Positions 28,043-36,763 of a stretch of 64,000 nt of DNA are shown here, piece after piece (position 1 is the first letter of the stretch; the number at the start of each line of letters is the position of its first letter). The translations under genes were made by a program, and so were the position numbers. Origin of the DNA: an uncultured Rhizobiaceae group bacterium (lineage in GTDB: Bacteria > Pseudomonadota > Alphaproteobacteria > Rhizobiales > Rhizobiaceae); assembly GCA_937958815.1 (NCBI GenBank), contig CALGMR010000006.1, positions 62,001 through 126,000 of the forward strand. Direction: 5' to 3'. A model generated the notes under the pieces. That model saw nothing but the letters and a program-made list of their open reading frames with translations. It ran no database searches and was not told the DNA's origin.

Positions 28043-29515
28043 ATGAACAAACCCAACATCATACTCATCATGTCCGACAATCAACCTGCAGATCTGCTTG
28101 GCTGCTATGGCAATGATGAAGTCAAAACCCCTCATCTCGACAAAATTGCTCAAGATGGGGTTCGCTTTGACAACGCCTATTGCGTCAACGCGATGTGTTC
28201 CCCTTGCCGCGCATCAGTTCTCACCGGTTTGATGCCAAGCCAGCATGGGGTTCACAATTGGCTGGATGACACATTGATGGACCGTTGGCCGCATAATTGG
28301 TCCGCTGTTGGTGAATATCAAAATTTCCCAACCCTTTTGAAACAGGCCGGATATGCCACAGCGTTGATCGGGAAATATCATCTCGGCGTCCCTTTTGAAC
28401 CGCAACTCGCATTCGATCATTGGGTGACGTTTCCCCACGGACATACGGCAAGCTTTTACGACAACGAGGTGATCGATCAAGAAAAGCGCTATCGGTTTGA
28501 AGGCCACACGGTTGATTTCTTCACCGATAAAACGGTCGACTACATCCAAGATCGCAAAAACAAGCCAGAGCCATTTTTTGCATTCGTTCCATTCAATGGC
28601 CCTTACGGACATTGGCCTTCTATCAAAGGGCGTGCGGAAAACGAGTTCGCGGAACTTTACGACAATTCGCCAATGTCATCCATTCCGCGGGAAGGTCTGG
28701 ATACAAAAGTGCTGGATCGTTTTGGCATGCGTATCACCGATGGCGGCGGGCAAATTCGTGAACAATTCAAGGGCCCACTCTTGCTGCCAAACAATGTGGA
28801 TTCCCTGCGCAATTATTTCAGTCAAGTGAGCCTGATTGACTACGGCGTTGGTAAAATCAAAAACGCGCTCTCAGAACAGGGAATGCTGGAAAACACGATC
28901 GTAATTTACACGGCTGACCATGGGTTTTCACTTGGCCACAATGGAATATGGGGACACGGATTGGCGACCTGGCCAGCGACCACCCATCGCCCATCATTCA
29001 ACATTCCATTGATTATGTCGGGTGGCCCCGTCAATCAAACCAATGCTGTGTGTGATGAAATGATCAGTCAGATCGATTTATTCCCGACTGTGTTAAGCCT
29101 TGCTAGCATTCAGGCAAAGGCATCCATGACAAGTTCCGCCAACGATTTGAGCGGCTATCTGGCTGGTAAGAATCAAAAATGGCCTGAAGCTGTGTATATG
29201 GAACAGGAAGAAACGCGCGCGGTGCGTACAAAAGACTGGCTGTATATGAAACGCTTTGACGGAGCAGCCAAATACCCTTTGTCCGATGCGTTCTACGACC
29301 TGAAGAAAGACCCGCACGAGAAACACAATCTGATAGCGCTCGAAACGCACGACAGCATCAAGTTGGAATTGAACCAGAAAATTGATAATTTCTTTTCGCA
29401 ATATTCCACGCGCGAATATGATCTTTGGTCTGGCGGCAGCGCGAAATCTAACGTCTCGATGGCCAATTTTTGGCGCGATGCTTGGGGGGAGAGCTGGGCA
29501 ACTGAATTTGGTTAG
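28043..29515 (+). CDS. Type I (Cys-type) sulfatase
   Basis: Hydrolyses sulfate esters using formylglycine made from cysteine. The 490 residues contain the maturation motif [11 protein letters not shown] with Cys52 as the modified residue and Arg56 in place. The metal site includes Asp12 and Asn13 (SDN, where many sulfatases have two Asp) and [10 protein letters not shown]. No signal peptide is seen, so the enzyme should act inside the cell on imported or endogenous sulfate esters. No maturase gene lies nearby. It sits between rsmA and gmk, with its last four bases overlapping gmk, and looks like an insertion into a core block. Confidence 0.9.
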   Translation: MNKPNIILIMSDNQPADLLGCYGNDEVKTPHLDKIAQDGVRFDNAYCVNAMCSPCRASVLTGLMPSQHGVHNWLDDTLMDRWPHNWSAVGEYQNFPTLLKQAGYATALIGKYHLGVPFEPQLAFDHWVTFPHGHTASFYDNEVIDQEKRYRFEGHTVDFFTDKTVDYIQDRKNKPEPFFAFVPFNGPYGHWPSIKGRAENEFAELYDNSPMSSIPREGLDTKVLDRFGMRITDGGGQIREQFKGPLLLPNNVDSLRNYFSQVSLIDYGVGKIKNALSEQGMLENTIVIYTADHGFSLGHNGIWGHGLATWPATTHRPSFNIPLIMSGGPVNQTNAVCDEMISQIDLFPTVLSLASIQAKASMTSSANDLSGYLAGKNQKWPEAVYMEQEETRAVRTKDWLYMKRFDGAAKYPLSDAFYDLKKDPHEKHNLIALETHDSIKLELNQKIDNFFSQYSTREYDLWSGGSAKSNVSMANFWRDAWGESWATEFG

Positions 29516-30174
29516 ATGCTCTGCTTTAACAACCCGTCTACAAAATCATGCAACCCTACCCGACGGTCTCTGCGCAGACGTTCCGCTTTCAAAATCGACA
29601 AGACTTCCAGAAAACTCGTGTCCAAATCATCGTTCACGATGATGTAGTCATATTCCGACCAGTGTTGCATTTCGGTCCGCGAATTTTCCAAACGTTTGGC
29701 AATAACGTCTGGCGCATCTTCGGCGCGGCGCACCAAGCGGCTTTGGAGTTCCGCCATGGAAGGCGGCAAAATAAAGATGCTCACAATGTCTGCGCGTGCT
29801 GTATCGAACATCTGCAAGGCGCCCTGCCAGTCAATATCAAACAGCATGTCACGCCCCTCAGACATGGCCTGTTGAACGGGCTCTAGTGGCGTGCCGTAAT
29901 AGTTGCCATGCACCTCAGCCCATTCCAACAGCCCGCCATTGTCGCGCATAATTTTAAAATCACGCTGGGAAATGAAGTGATAATCCTTGCCGTCAATCTC
30001 ACTGCCACGGCGCTCTCTTGTGGTGACGGAAACGGACAATGACAGCGCTGGTTCATCGCGCAAGAGGTTTCGTGCCAAAGTGGATTTTCCGGCACCAGAG
30101 GGAGACGACATTACAAGCATGAGGCCGCGGCGGTCGATTCCAGCAGTCATAGGTTGGTGTATCTTTGTGGCCAT
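29512..30174 (-). CDS. gmk: Guanylate kinase
   Basis: Phosphorylates GMP to GDP. The 220 residues contain the P-loop [10 protein letters not shown], the GMP-binding segment [20 protein letters not shown], and the lid region [17 protein letters not shown]. Starts at 30174 and 30150 (MTAGIDRRG) are both possible; neither has a strong ribosome site. It is the last gene of a minus-strand run that begins with fabD or fabF and includes mltG and yicC. Its stop overlaps the convergent sulfatase stop by four bases. Confidence 0.95.
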   Translation of the reverse strand: MATKIHQPMTAGIDRRGLMLVMSSPSGAGKSTLARNLLRDEPALSLSVSVTTRERRGSEIDGKDYHFISQRDFKIMRDNGGLLEWAEVHGNYYGTPLEPVQQAMSEGRDMLFDIDWQGALQMFDTARADIVSIFILPPSMAELQSRLVRRAEDAPDVIAKRLENSRTEMQHWSEYDYIIVNDDLDTSFLEVLSILKAERLRRDRRVGLHDFVDGLLKQSI

Positions 30175-30193
30175 GTCGTTACCCGCGTGCTGC

Positions 30194-31066
30194 TTATTCC
30201 ACGTTCAAGACTTGTTCACGAAACTGGTCGATCACGACTTTCAGTTCAAGTCCTGTTTCTGTAATTGAAAGCGCATTGGCTTTTGAACACAGAGTATTTG
30301 CTTCCCGGTTGAATTCTTGTGCCATGAATTCAAGTTTGCGCCCAACCGGGCTGCCTTTTTCGATCAAGTCCCGCGCGGCAATCGTGTGCGCATTCAAACG
30401 GTCTAGTTCTTCGCGAATGTCTGCTTTTGTTGCCAAAATTGCGGCCTCTTGGTGCAGACGATCCTGATCCAAATTGCCGCTTTGGCTTTGCATGGAGGCA
30501 ATTTGCTCCGCGTAACGCTGGCGTATGGTTTCAATGTTGGTGGCTGGATCGGTCTTTGCCGTTTCGGTCAGGTTTTCAATTTGCGAGATCTGGGAAAGCA
30601 ACACGCTTGCCAATTCTTTGCCTTCTGCAGTTCTATGGTTTTGCATGGCTTTCAGCGCTTCATCCAAACCAACCAACAAAGCTTTGTCCAAAGCTTCAGT
30701 CTCGGCTTGATCCATTTCTGGCTCAAGAATTTCAGTGACACCGCGCAAAGCAAGAATTTGAGCTGCTGATGATTTACTCACATCAGCAGTACCTTCAATG
30801 GAGCTAACTGCAGCCAGAACACTGTTAAGAGCCTCGGTGTTCACAGTTGGAAGCGGTGTACGCCCTCGCCCCTTTAAAGAAAGACTGACTTGCAAATTGC
30901 CGCGACTGAGATGAGCGCCGCAGGCTTTGCGCACAGCGATCTCAAGATGCTCAAAGCCCTGTGGCAAACGCAAGCGCACATCCAAGCCTTTGCCATTGAC
31001 CGAACGAATTTCCCAAGCCCAACTGCTGCCGTCGTGAATGCCGTTGGCGCGCGAAAAGCCCGTCAT
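30194..31066 (-). CDS. YicC/YloC family endoribonuclease
   Basis: A conserved protein of the YicC family, members of which are endoribonucleases. From the ATG at 31066 it has 290 residues and begins with the classical MTGFSRANG. The central [20 protein letters not shown] segment and the C-terminal [20 protein letters not shown] (preceded by Lys-Gly-like residues) are diagnostic; acidic and basic residues in [19 protein letters not shown] form the conserved end. It starts 11 bases after the mltG stop and precedes gmk. Confidence 0.93.
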   Translation of the reverse strand: MTGFSRANGIHDGSSWAWEIRSVNGKGLDVRLRLPQGFEHLEIAVRKACGAHLSRGNLQVSLSLKGRGRTPLPTVNTEALNSVLAAVSSIEGTADVSKSSAAQILALRGVTEILEPEMDQAETEALDKALLVGLDEALKAMQNHRTAEGKELASVLLSQISQIENLTETAKTDPATNIETIRQRYAEQIASMQSQSGNLDQDRLHQEAAILATKADIREELDRLNAHTIAARDLIEKGSPVGRKLEFMAQEFNREANTLCSKANALSITETGLELKVVIDQFREQVLNVE

Positions 31067-31077
31067 GCTGTGCAAGC

Positions 31078-32277
31078 TCAATTGCCGCTGCCTTCGATTG
31101 TTGTTCCGTTTTGCTTGGCGGCTTCTTCCGCCTCTTTCTTGCGTTTCGCTTCGATGGCGCGCCATTTAACAACATTGGCGTTGTGTTCTTTTAAAGTCTT
31201 GGCAAAGGCATGGCCGCCAGTCCCATCGGCAACGAAGAAGAGATCACCCGTCACCAACGGATTGGCCACGGCCTTCATGGATTCAATTCCGGGGTTGGCA
31301 ATTGGTGTCGGTGGCAAACCCTTAATCTGATAAGTGTTGTAAGGCGTTTTGCGCGCCAGTTCTGACTTGCGCAATCCACCGCGATCCTTTGGCTTGCCCT
31401 TACCACCCCAAATTCCATAAATAATCGTGGGGTCAGTTTCCAATCGCATTCCCTTGCGCAAACGGTTCACAAACACAGATGCAACATGGGCGCGTTCGCT
31501 GCCAATGCCTGTTTCTTTTTCAACAATGGAAGCCAAAATCACCAATTCTTCTGGTGATTTCAGAGGAAGGTCAGGCACCCGATTGGCCCAAACTTCTGCC
31601 AGTGCTTTCTTCTGCGCTTCTTGCAACCTGTCCACGACCTGTTGGCGTGTGGTTCCGCGCGGAAAGGAAAACGTGCTGGGCAACATGGAACCTTCAGCAG
31701 GGATCTCGGGAATGTCACCCACCAAGGTCGTGTCTGCGCCAATACGCTCCATGATACGATACGATGTCCAGCCTTCGGGAAAGGTCAATGAATATTCGAT
31801 GGAGCGCCCCTCGGTCAGCTCCAACATGACTTCACGCATGGACATATTGGGTTTGAACCCAAACTCACCTGCCTTCAATTCTGTGGCTTTGCCAGCTGCT
31901 TGAACGCCGCGCATGAACACGCGCAAAACACCCTGCTCTTCAATAATGCCTGCTTTTTCCAAACCAGGAATGATGGAGCGGAATGATGCGCCTTTTGGCA
32001 CTTCAAATGTTGTCGCCGCTTGCAACGGCCCTTTGGCTTCAAATTTGTTTTTACCGTGCCAAACCATGCCCGCGAAAACCACAGCTCCGATAATTGCGAG
32101 GGTGAGCAAAAAATTGAAAAACCGCACCATCATGCCGCGAGCGCTGCGAGAACGACGATTTTTGCGGCTGTCCTCCTCAATCTGCAGGAAATCTTTCGGC
32201 ACATCTGTTTCAAAAGGTTCGCTGCGCGGCTGAAAACCACTGCGCCCATATTCGCTATCAGAATTCTGGTCGGACAC
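31078..32277 (-). CDS. mltG: Endolytic murein transglycosylase MltG
   Basis: Cleaves nascent peptidoglycan strands and sets glycan length. I choose the GTG at 32277 (SDQNSDSEYGRSGF follows), preceded by GAGAG; another GTG five codons upstream is possible. The 399 residues have a cytoplasmic Pro/Arg-rich tail of about 50, one membrane helix (about 53-72), a LysM-like region and the YceG catalytic domain with the conserved Glu in LASIVEKETG and the ETDPTIIYG motif. A Lys/Glu-rich tail ends the protein. It lies between fabF and yicC. Confidence 0.93.
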   Translation of the reverse strand: MSDQNSDSEYGRSGFQPRSEPFETDVPKDFLQIEEDSRKNRRSRSARGMMVRFFNFLLTLAIIGAVVFAGMVWHGKNKFEAKGPLQAATTFEVPKGASFRSIIPGLEKAGIIEEQGVLRVFMRGVQAAGKATELKAGEFGFKPNMSMREVMLELTEGRSIEYSLTFPEGWTSYRIMERIGADTTLVGDIPEIPAEGSMLPSTFSFPRGTTRQQVVDRLQEAQKKALAEVWANRVPDLPLKSPEELVILASIVEKETGIGSERAHVASVFVNRLRKGMRLETDPTIIYGIWGGKGKPKDRGGLRKSELARKTPYNTYQIKGLPPTPIANPGIESMKAVANPLVTGDLFFVADGTGGHAFAKTLKEHNANVVKWRAIEAKRKKEAEEAAKQNGTTIEGSGN

Positions 32278-32409
32278 GGAAATTACTCTCACTCAAACTG
32301 CAAATGCATTGCGCCACATGGAATCAAAGAATTGTGGCTATTTCAGGCGACTATACGCCCTGACTTCAGCTTTCACAAACGTGTGAGCGGCCACAAATGG
32401 CACACCACT

Positions 32410-33666
32410 TTATACTTTGCGGAACACCAGTGAAGCGTTGGTTCCACCAAAGCCAAAGGAATTCGACAGAACGGTCGTGATTTCTTTGTCCTTGGACTTG
32501 TGCGCCACCATATCAATCTGCGTTTCCGCGTCTGGTGTGTCTAGGTTTAGTGTTGGAGGCAATTTGCTGTCGCGCATGGCTTGCAAGCAGAAGATGGCTT
32601 CTACCGAGCCTGCTGCACCCAACAGGTGGCCAATCGCAGACTTGGTGGAAGACATGCTCAGTTTTGAAGCGGCATCCCCCATCATGCGCTCCACTGCGCC
32701 GAGTTCCATTGTGTCTGCCATAGTTGAGGTGCCATGAGCATTCACGTAGTCCAGTTCCGAGGCTTCAATGCCAGCACGTTTCAGGCTGGCTTTCATGGCC
32801 CGAAACGCGCCTTCATGATTTTCAGCTGGTGCCGTGATGTGGAAAGCATCACCCGACAGGCCATAGCCGATCAATTCGCCATAGATTTTTGCGCCACGCG
32901 CCTTTGCGTGTTCGTATTCTTCCAAAACAACGATGCCAGCGCCCTCGCCCATCACGAAACCATCGCGATCAGCATCCCATGGACGCGAGGCCTTTTCAGG
33001 CGTGTCGTTGAAGCTGGTGGACAAAGCCTTGCATGCTGCAAAGCCAGCAAGAGAAATGCGGCAGACGGGTGATTCTGCGCCCCCTGCCACCATGACATCA
33101 GCATCGCCCAACGCAATCATGCGCCCTGCATCGCCAATAGCGTGTGCCCCTGTGGAACAGGCTGTTACCACCGAATGGTTGGGGCCTTTGAGGCCGTGCA
33201 TGATCGACACATAACCCGAGGCCAAGTTGATCAAGCGACCCGGAATAAAGAATGGGCTAACCCGACGAGGGCCACGTTCAGCCAAAAGCAAAGATGTTTG
33301 CTCAATGCCCTGCAAACCGCCAATGCCCGACCCAATCATCGTGCCAGTGGCGCATTTTTCGTCTTCGGTTTGCGGGTGCCAATCAGCGTCGTTCAACGCT
33401 TGGGTTGCGGCAGAAATTGCGTACACAATAAAAGGGTCAACTTTGCGCTGTTCTTTGACTTCCATCCAATCATCAGGATTGAAGTTACCGTCAGCCCTAT
33501 CACCCATTGGAATCTGACAAGCAATTTTTGCCGGAAGGTCATCGACCTCAAAGTCGGTTACGCGTTTGGCAGCGTTCTTACCCGCAAGGATATTTGACCA
33601 AGATGTCTCAGCATCCCCTCCCAAAGGAGAAACCATGCCAATTCCAGTAACAACAACGCGTCTCAT
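32410..33666 (-). CDS. fabF: Beta-ketoacyl-ACP synthase II
   Basis: Condensing enzyme for fatty acid elongation. The 418 residues begin MRRVVVTGIGMVSPLG, and the Cys-His-His triad is visible: Cys170 in VTACSTGAHA, His near 310 in VNAHGTSTMADT, and His near 347 in KSAIGHLLGA. The GFGGTNASLVF close to the C-terminus is the usual final motif. An intrinsic terminator separates it from the upstream acpP, so much of the acpP transcript may end before fabF. Confidence 0.96.
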   Translation of the reverse strand: MRRVVVTGIGMVSPLGGDAETSWSNILAGKNAAKRVTDFEVDDLPAKIACQIPMGDRADGNFNPDDWMEVKEQRKVDPFIVYAISAATQALNDADWHPQTEDEKCATGTMIGSGIGGLQGIEQTSLLLAERGPRRVSPFFIPGRLINLASGYVSIMHGLKGPNHSVVTACSTGAHAIGDAGRMIALGDADVMVAGGAESPVCRISLAGFAACKALSTSFNDTPEKASRPWDADRDGFVMGEGAGIVVLEEYEHAKARGAKIYGELIGYGLSGDAFHITAPAENHEGAFRAMKASLKRAGIEASELDYVNAHGTSTMADTMELGAVERMMGDAASKLSMSSTKSAIGHLLGAAGSVEAIFCLQAMRDSKLPPTLNLDTPDAETQIDMVAHKSKDKEITTVLSNSFGFGGTNASLVFRKV

Positions 33667-33704
33667 GAGGTGACCCTTACGTCAACTAATTGGGGCTTAA
33701 ACAC

Positions 33705-33737
33705 ACAAAAAGGCGTGGCAACAAAGCTGCCAACGCC
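33705..33737 (-). terminator. Intrinsic terminator downstream of acpP
   Basis: GGCGTGGCA (33712-33720) pairs with TGCCAACGCC (33728-33737) with one bulged base. On the minus strand the stem is followed by five T residues (A run 33707-33711). It lies directly after the acpP stop and before fabF. Because acyl carrier protein is needed in large excess over the synthases, partial termination here would make sense; that part is inference. Confidence 0.75.
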
Positions 33738-33764
33738 CTTCTGCAAAACACTTTCAAAACCCGA

Positions 33765-34001
33765 TTAGGCTTTGTTGGCGTCCAGATATTTTACTGCATC
33801 TGCAACTGTTTGAATAGTTTCAGCGGCATCGTCTGGAATTTCAACACCGAACTCTTCTTCAAAAGCCATAACAAGTTCAACGGTGTCGAGGCTGTCTGCG
33901 CCCAGGTCATCGATAAAGGAAGCGTTAGAAACGACTTTGTCTTCTTCCACACCGAGGTGCTCAACAACAATCTTTTTTACGCGTGGTTCTGTGTCGCTCA
34001 T
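33765..34001 (-). CDS. acpP: Acyl carrier protein
   Basis: Carries growing acyl chains on a phosphopantetheine arm. From the ATG at 34001 ([17 protein letters not shown]) it is 78 residues, the standard size. The attachment motif [12 protein letters not shown] holds Ser37. The composition is acidic, as always for this protein. The open frame extends ten codons upstream, but the start chosen matches homologues. A terminator follows, and it sits between fabG and fabF as in most proteobacteria. Confidence 0.97.
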   Translation of the reverse strand: MSDTEPRVKKIVVEHLGVEEDKVVSNASFIDDLGADSLDTVELVMAFEEEFGVEIPDDAAETIQTVADAVKYLDANKA

Positions 34002-34162
34002 AATTGGTTCTCCAAAATCGACCAAATTCATCTGGCCATTAATTAGTTAAGGCGCTCTACCAGATCAAGCCCAATCGTTGCAACTGGTCAAAAGATCAGG
34101 ATTTCAACAGGTTTATGCCGCTTTTTGTCCAATTTACGTGGTTCAAAATGGCACACCGCCTG

Positions 34163-34900
34163 TTAAATCATGGCCATACCGCCGTTTACGTGAATCGTTT
34201 GGCCAGTGATATAGCTTGCTTCATCGCTTGCCAAATAGGAAACGGCGCTGGCAACTTCGTCTCCAGTCCCCAATCTTTTGGCTGGAACACTGCCCAAAAT
34301 TGCATCTTTTTGTTTGTCGTTGAGAGCGTCCGTCATAGGCGTTTCTATGAAGCCTGGCGCAACGCAATTGACGGTCACATTGCGGCTGGCAATTTCCATC
34401 GCCAAAGACTTCGACATGCCGATCATGCCGGCTTTTGATGCACAGTAATTGCCTTGGCCGGGATTGCCCGTCACGCCCACCACAGAAGTGATGTTGATAA
34501 TGCGCCCTGCTTTGCGGCGCATCATGGGGTAGACCATGTCGCGGGTCAGCTGGAAGGTGGACTTCAAATTTATGTCCATGACAGAATCCCAGTCTTCATC
34601 GCTCATGCGCACGAACAGGCCATCTTTTGTGATGCCAGCATTGTTGACCAAAATGTCCACGCCTTCCATGTCGGCTTCTGCTTTCGTCGCGAGAGCCTTC
34701 ACGGATTCCGCTTCACCCAAGTTGGCAGGAAAGATCTGAACCCGATCACCCAGCATTTCTGCGATCTCGTTCAGCTTTGCTTCGCGGGTTCCGTGCAGCC
34801 CCACTGTGGCGCCTTGGGCATGCAGTGCTTTGGCGATGGACACACCAATGCCGCCTGATGCCCCTGTCACGAGCGCTTTTTTTCCGGTGAGATCAAACAT
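34163..34900 (-). CDS. fabG: 3-oxoacyl-ACP reductase
   Basis: NADPH-dependent reductase of the fatty acid elongation cycle, an SDR enzyme of 245 residues. Motifs: cofactor loop TGASGGIGVS near residue 13, NNAG (in LVNNAGITKDG), and the catalytic Ser-Tyr-Lys in INITSVVGVTG and NYCASKAGMIG. The C-terminus GQTIHVNGGMAMI is the FabG-type ending. It lies 92 bases after fabD and about 160 bases before acpP; that second gap probably carries an extra acpP promoter. Confidence 0.96.
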   Translation of the reverse strand: MFDLTGKKALVTGASGGIGVSIAKALHAQGATVGLHGTREAKLNEIAEMLGDRVQIFPANLGEAESVKALATKAEADMEGVDILVNNAGITKDGLFVRMSDEDWDSVMDINLKSTFQLTRDMVYPMMRRKAGRIINITSVVGVTGNPGQGNYCASKAGMIGMSKSLAMEIASRNVTVNCVAPGFIETPMTDALNDKQKDAILGSVPAKRLGTGDEVASAVSYLASDEASYITGQTIHVNGGMAMI

Positions 34901-34992
34901 GAAGTTCTCCGCTTAAAGTGTGAGTCAAATGAATGGGTTGTAAGGATTGTCTCACAACTTGATTCGCATTTTGTGTGTCAGGGATGCGCTGC

Positions 34993-35931
34993 TTACGCCA
35001 AGGTTTCAAGTGCGGGGCCGATATCATCTGGTTTGCCGATTGCAGTTCCTGCAAGATCGCGATCGATGCGGCGCGCCAGCCCCGTCAGCACTTTTCCTGA
35101 TCCGATTTCAAAAACCTTGTTCACACCTTGGTCAGACATGTATTGAACACTCTCTGCCCAACGCACGCGACCTGTGACCTGCTCCACCAAGCGTTTGATG
35201 ATGTCCTCGGGGTGCGAAATTGGTTCAGCCAGAACATTAGATACCAAAGGCACGATGGTCGGCTTCACATCCACCTCAGCCAAAGCCTGTGCCATGCGTT
35301 CCGCTGCGGGTTGCATTAGGGTTGAATGGAATGGCGCAGACACGGGCAAAGCCAATGCGCGTTTTGCACCAGCTGCCTTTGCAGCTTCCATGGCCCGTTC
35401 AACGGCTTCGAGATGGCCTGAAATGACCAGTTGGCCACCACCGTTGTCATTAGCAATCTGACAAGCATTTTCGCCCTGTGTGGCCTCTACACAAAGGGTT
35501 TCGACAGCTATCTGTTCCAGCCCGATGATCGCTGCCATGGCACCCTTGCCCACGGGCACAGCCGCTTGCATAGCTTCGCCACGAATGCGCAAGAGTTTTG
35601 CCGTATCAGCAACGCTGATGGCATGAGCGGCAGCAAGGGCAGAGTATTCACCCAAACTGTGACCTGCCACATAAGAAGCCTTGGTGACTTCAAACCCTTG
35701 AGCTTCCATCGCGCGAAGTGCTGCAATACTCACCGCCATGAGCGCTGGTTGTGCGTTCGTGGTCAAGGTCAGAGCATCATCTGGCCCTTCCCAGATGGTT
35801 TTGGACAGATTTTCACCCAACGCTTCGTCCACTTCATCGAACACCGCTTTGGATTCAGTGAAGTTGTCCGCGAGTTCTTTGCCCATGCCAACGGCTTGAG
35901 AACCTTGTCCGGGGAATGTGAGTGCAAGCAT
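34993..35931 (-). CDS. fabD: Malonyl-CoA--ACP transacylase
   Basis: Loads malonyl groups onto acyl carrier protein. The 312 residues begin MLALTFPGQGSQAVGMGKEL, a nearly invariant start. The nucleophile Ser lies in VAGHSLGEYSALAAA near residue 92, and the conserved His in SAPFHSTLMQPAAERM near 200. It is the first gene of the fatty acid cluster. The 188-base gap towards the divergent TPR gene should carry its promoter. Confidence 0.96.
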   Translation of the reverse strand: MLALTFPGQGSQAVGMGKELADNFTESKAVFDEVDEALGENLSKTIWEGPDDALTLTTNAQPALMAVSIAALRAMEAQGFEVTKASYVAGHSLGEYSALAAAHAISVADTAKLLRIRGEAMQAAVPVGKGAMAAIIGLEQIAVETLCVEATQGENACQIANDNGGGQLVISGHLEAVERAMEAAKAAGAKRALALPVSAPFHSTLMQPAAERMAQALAEVDVKPTIVPLVSNVLAEPISHPEDIIKRLVEQVTGRVRWAESVQYMSDQGVNKVFEIGSGKVLTGLARRIDRDLAGTAIGKPDDIGPALETLA

Positions 35932-36119
35932 TTGGGAATCCCTTTATTCGTCAATCCAACCCTAGTTGCGAATTAATTTGTGTTTGGTCAAGTCGGCTGG
36001 CCGAAAGCGCATCTAACGCGTTTGTGAATGCAAGTCTGACAAGAAAAATGAATTTTTTCCGGCCACACCCGTTTCTTGTGGGAAGTCGTCATTCCGACGA
36101 TGCAAAAGGGAGTTAGAAA

Positions 36120-36704
36120 ATGAAGTTACTCAATCAACAAAATCGTTCAACGAAACCTTTTTTGAACATAATGCTCGCCGCCAGTATCGGACTTGCAGGG
36201 TCGCTGCTTCCAAACGTTGCTTATTCTGCGGGTGAAGGAAGCAGTTCCACACCAAGTTGCAAGCGTGGCCATGCTTGGGACAAACGCAAAAGCAAATGTG
36301 TCAAAGTGAAAAAATCGTCCAACTTCTCAGATGAGAACATTTATGAAGTTGCACGAAACTTGGCTTATGAAACGCGCTACGAGGAAGCGCTTGTCATTTT
36401 AAGACTGGCCAAAGATCAAAGCGACCCTCGAATTTTGAACTATTTGGGATATTCCACCCGCAAATCCGGCGATGTGAAAAAGGGGCTCGAATATTATCAA
36501 GCGGCCATCAAAGCTGACCCGAATTACACACTTGCGCGCTCGTATATGGGTGAAGCTTATTTGCAGCTTGGCGACAAGTCAGCAGCTTATGCGCAATTGG
36601 CCGAAATCAAACTGCGCTGCAAAGGTTCTTGCCCAGAATACACTGCTCTGGAAAACAAGATCCTCGGCAAGAAACCCGCCAAAAATACGCAAGGCACTTG
36701 GTAA
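36120..36704 (+). CDS. Secreted TPR-repeat protein
   Basis: A 194-residue protein with a signal peptide (about 1-36; cleavage probably at AYSA). The mature N-terminus carries a small Cys module, SCKRGHAWDKRKSKCVKVKK, where two cysteines flank a Trp. Such modules occur in other exported alphaproteobacterial proteins. Two to three tetratricopeptide repeats follow (about 80-165), with typical GYSTRKSGDVKKGLEYYQAA and YMGEAYLQLGDKSAAYAQ helices, then a pair of cysteines (RCKGSC). A periplasmic scaffold role is likely; partners are unknown. Confidence 0.8.
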   Translation: MKLLNQQNRSTKPFLNIMLAASIGLAGSLLPNVAYSAGEGSSSTPSCKRGHAWDKRKSKCVKVKKSSNFSDENIYEVARNLAYETRYEEALVILRLAKDQSDPRILNYLGYSTRKSGDVKKGLEYYQAAIKADPNYTLARSYMGEAYLQLGDKSAAYAQLAEIKLRCKGSCPEYTALENKILGKKPAKNTQGTW

Positions 36705-36722
36705 AAGCGGACACCACAAAAG

Positions 36723-36749
36723 CGGCGGCGTTGAATATCAGCGCCGCCG
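36723..36749. terminator. GC-rich hairpin between convergent genes
   Basis: CGGCGGCG (36723-36730) pairs perfectly with CGCCGCCG (36742-36749) around an 11-base loop, midway between the stops of the TPR gene and the convergent TPP-enzyme gene. The T run after the stem is weak on both strands, so it is a candidate bidirectional terminator only. Confidence 0.5.
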
Positions 36750-36763
36750 TTGTTCACTGTCGA

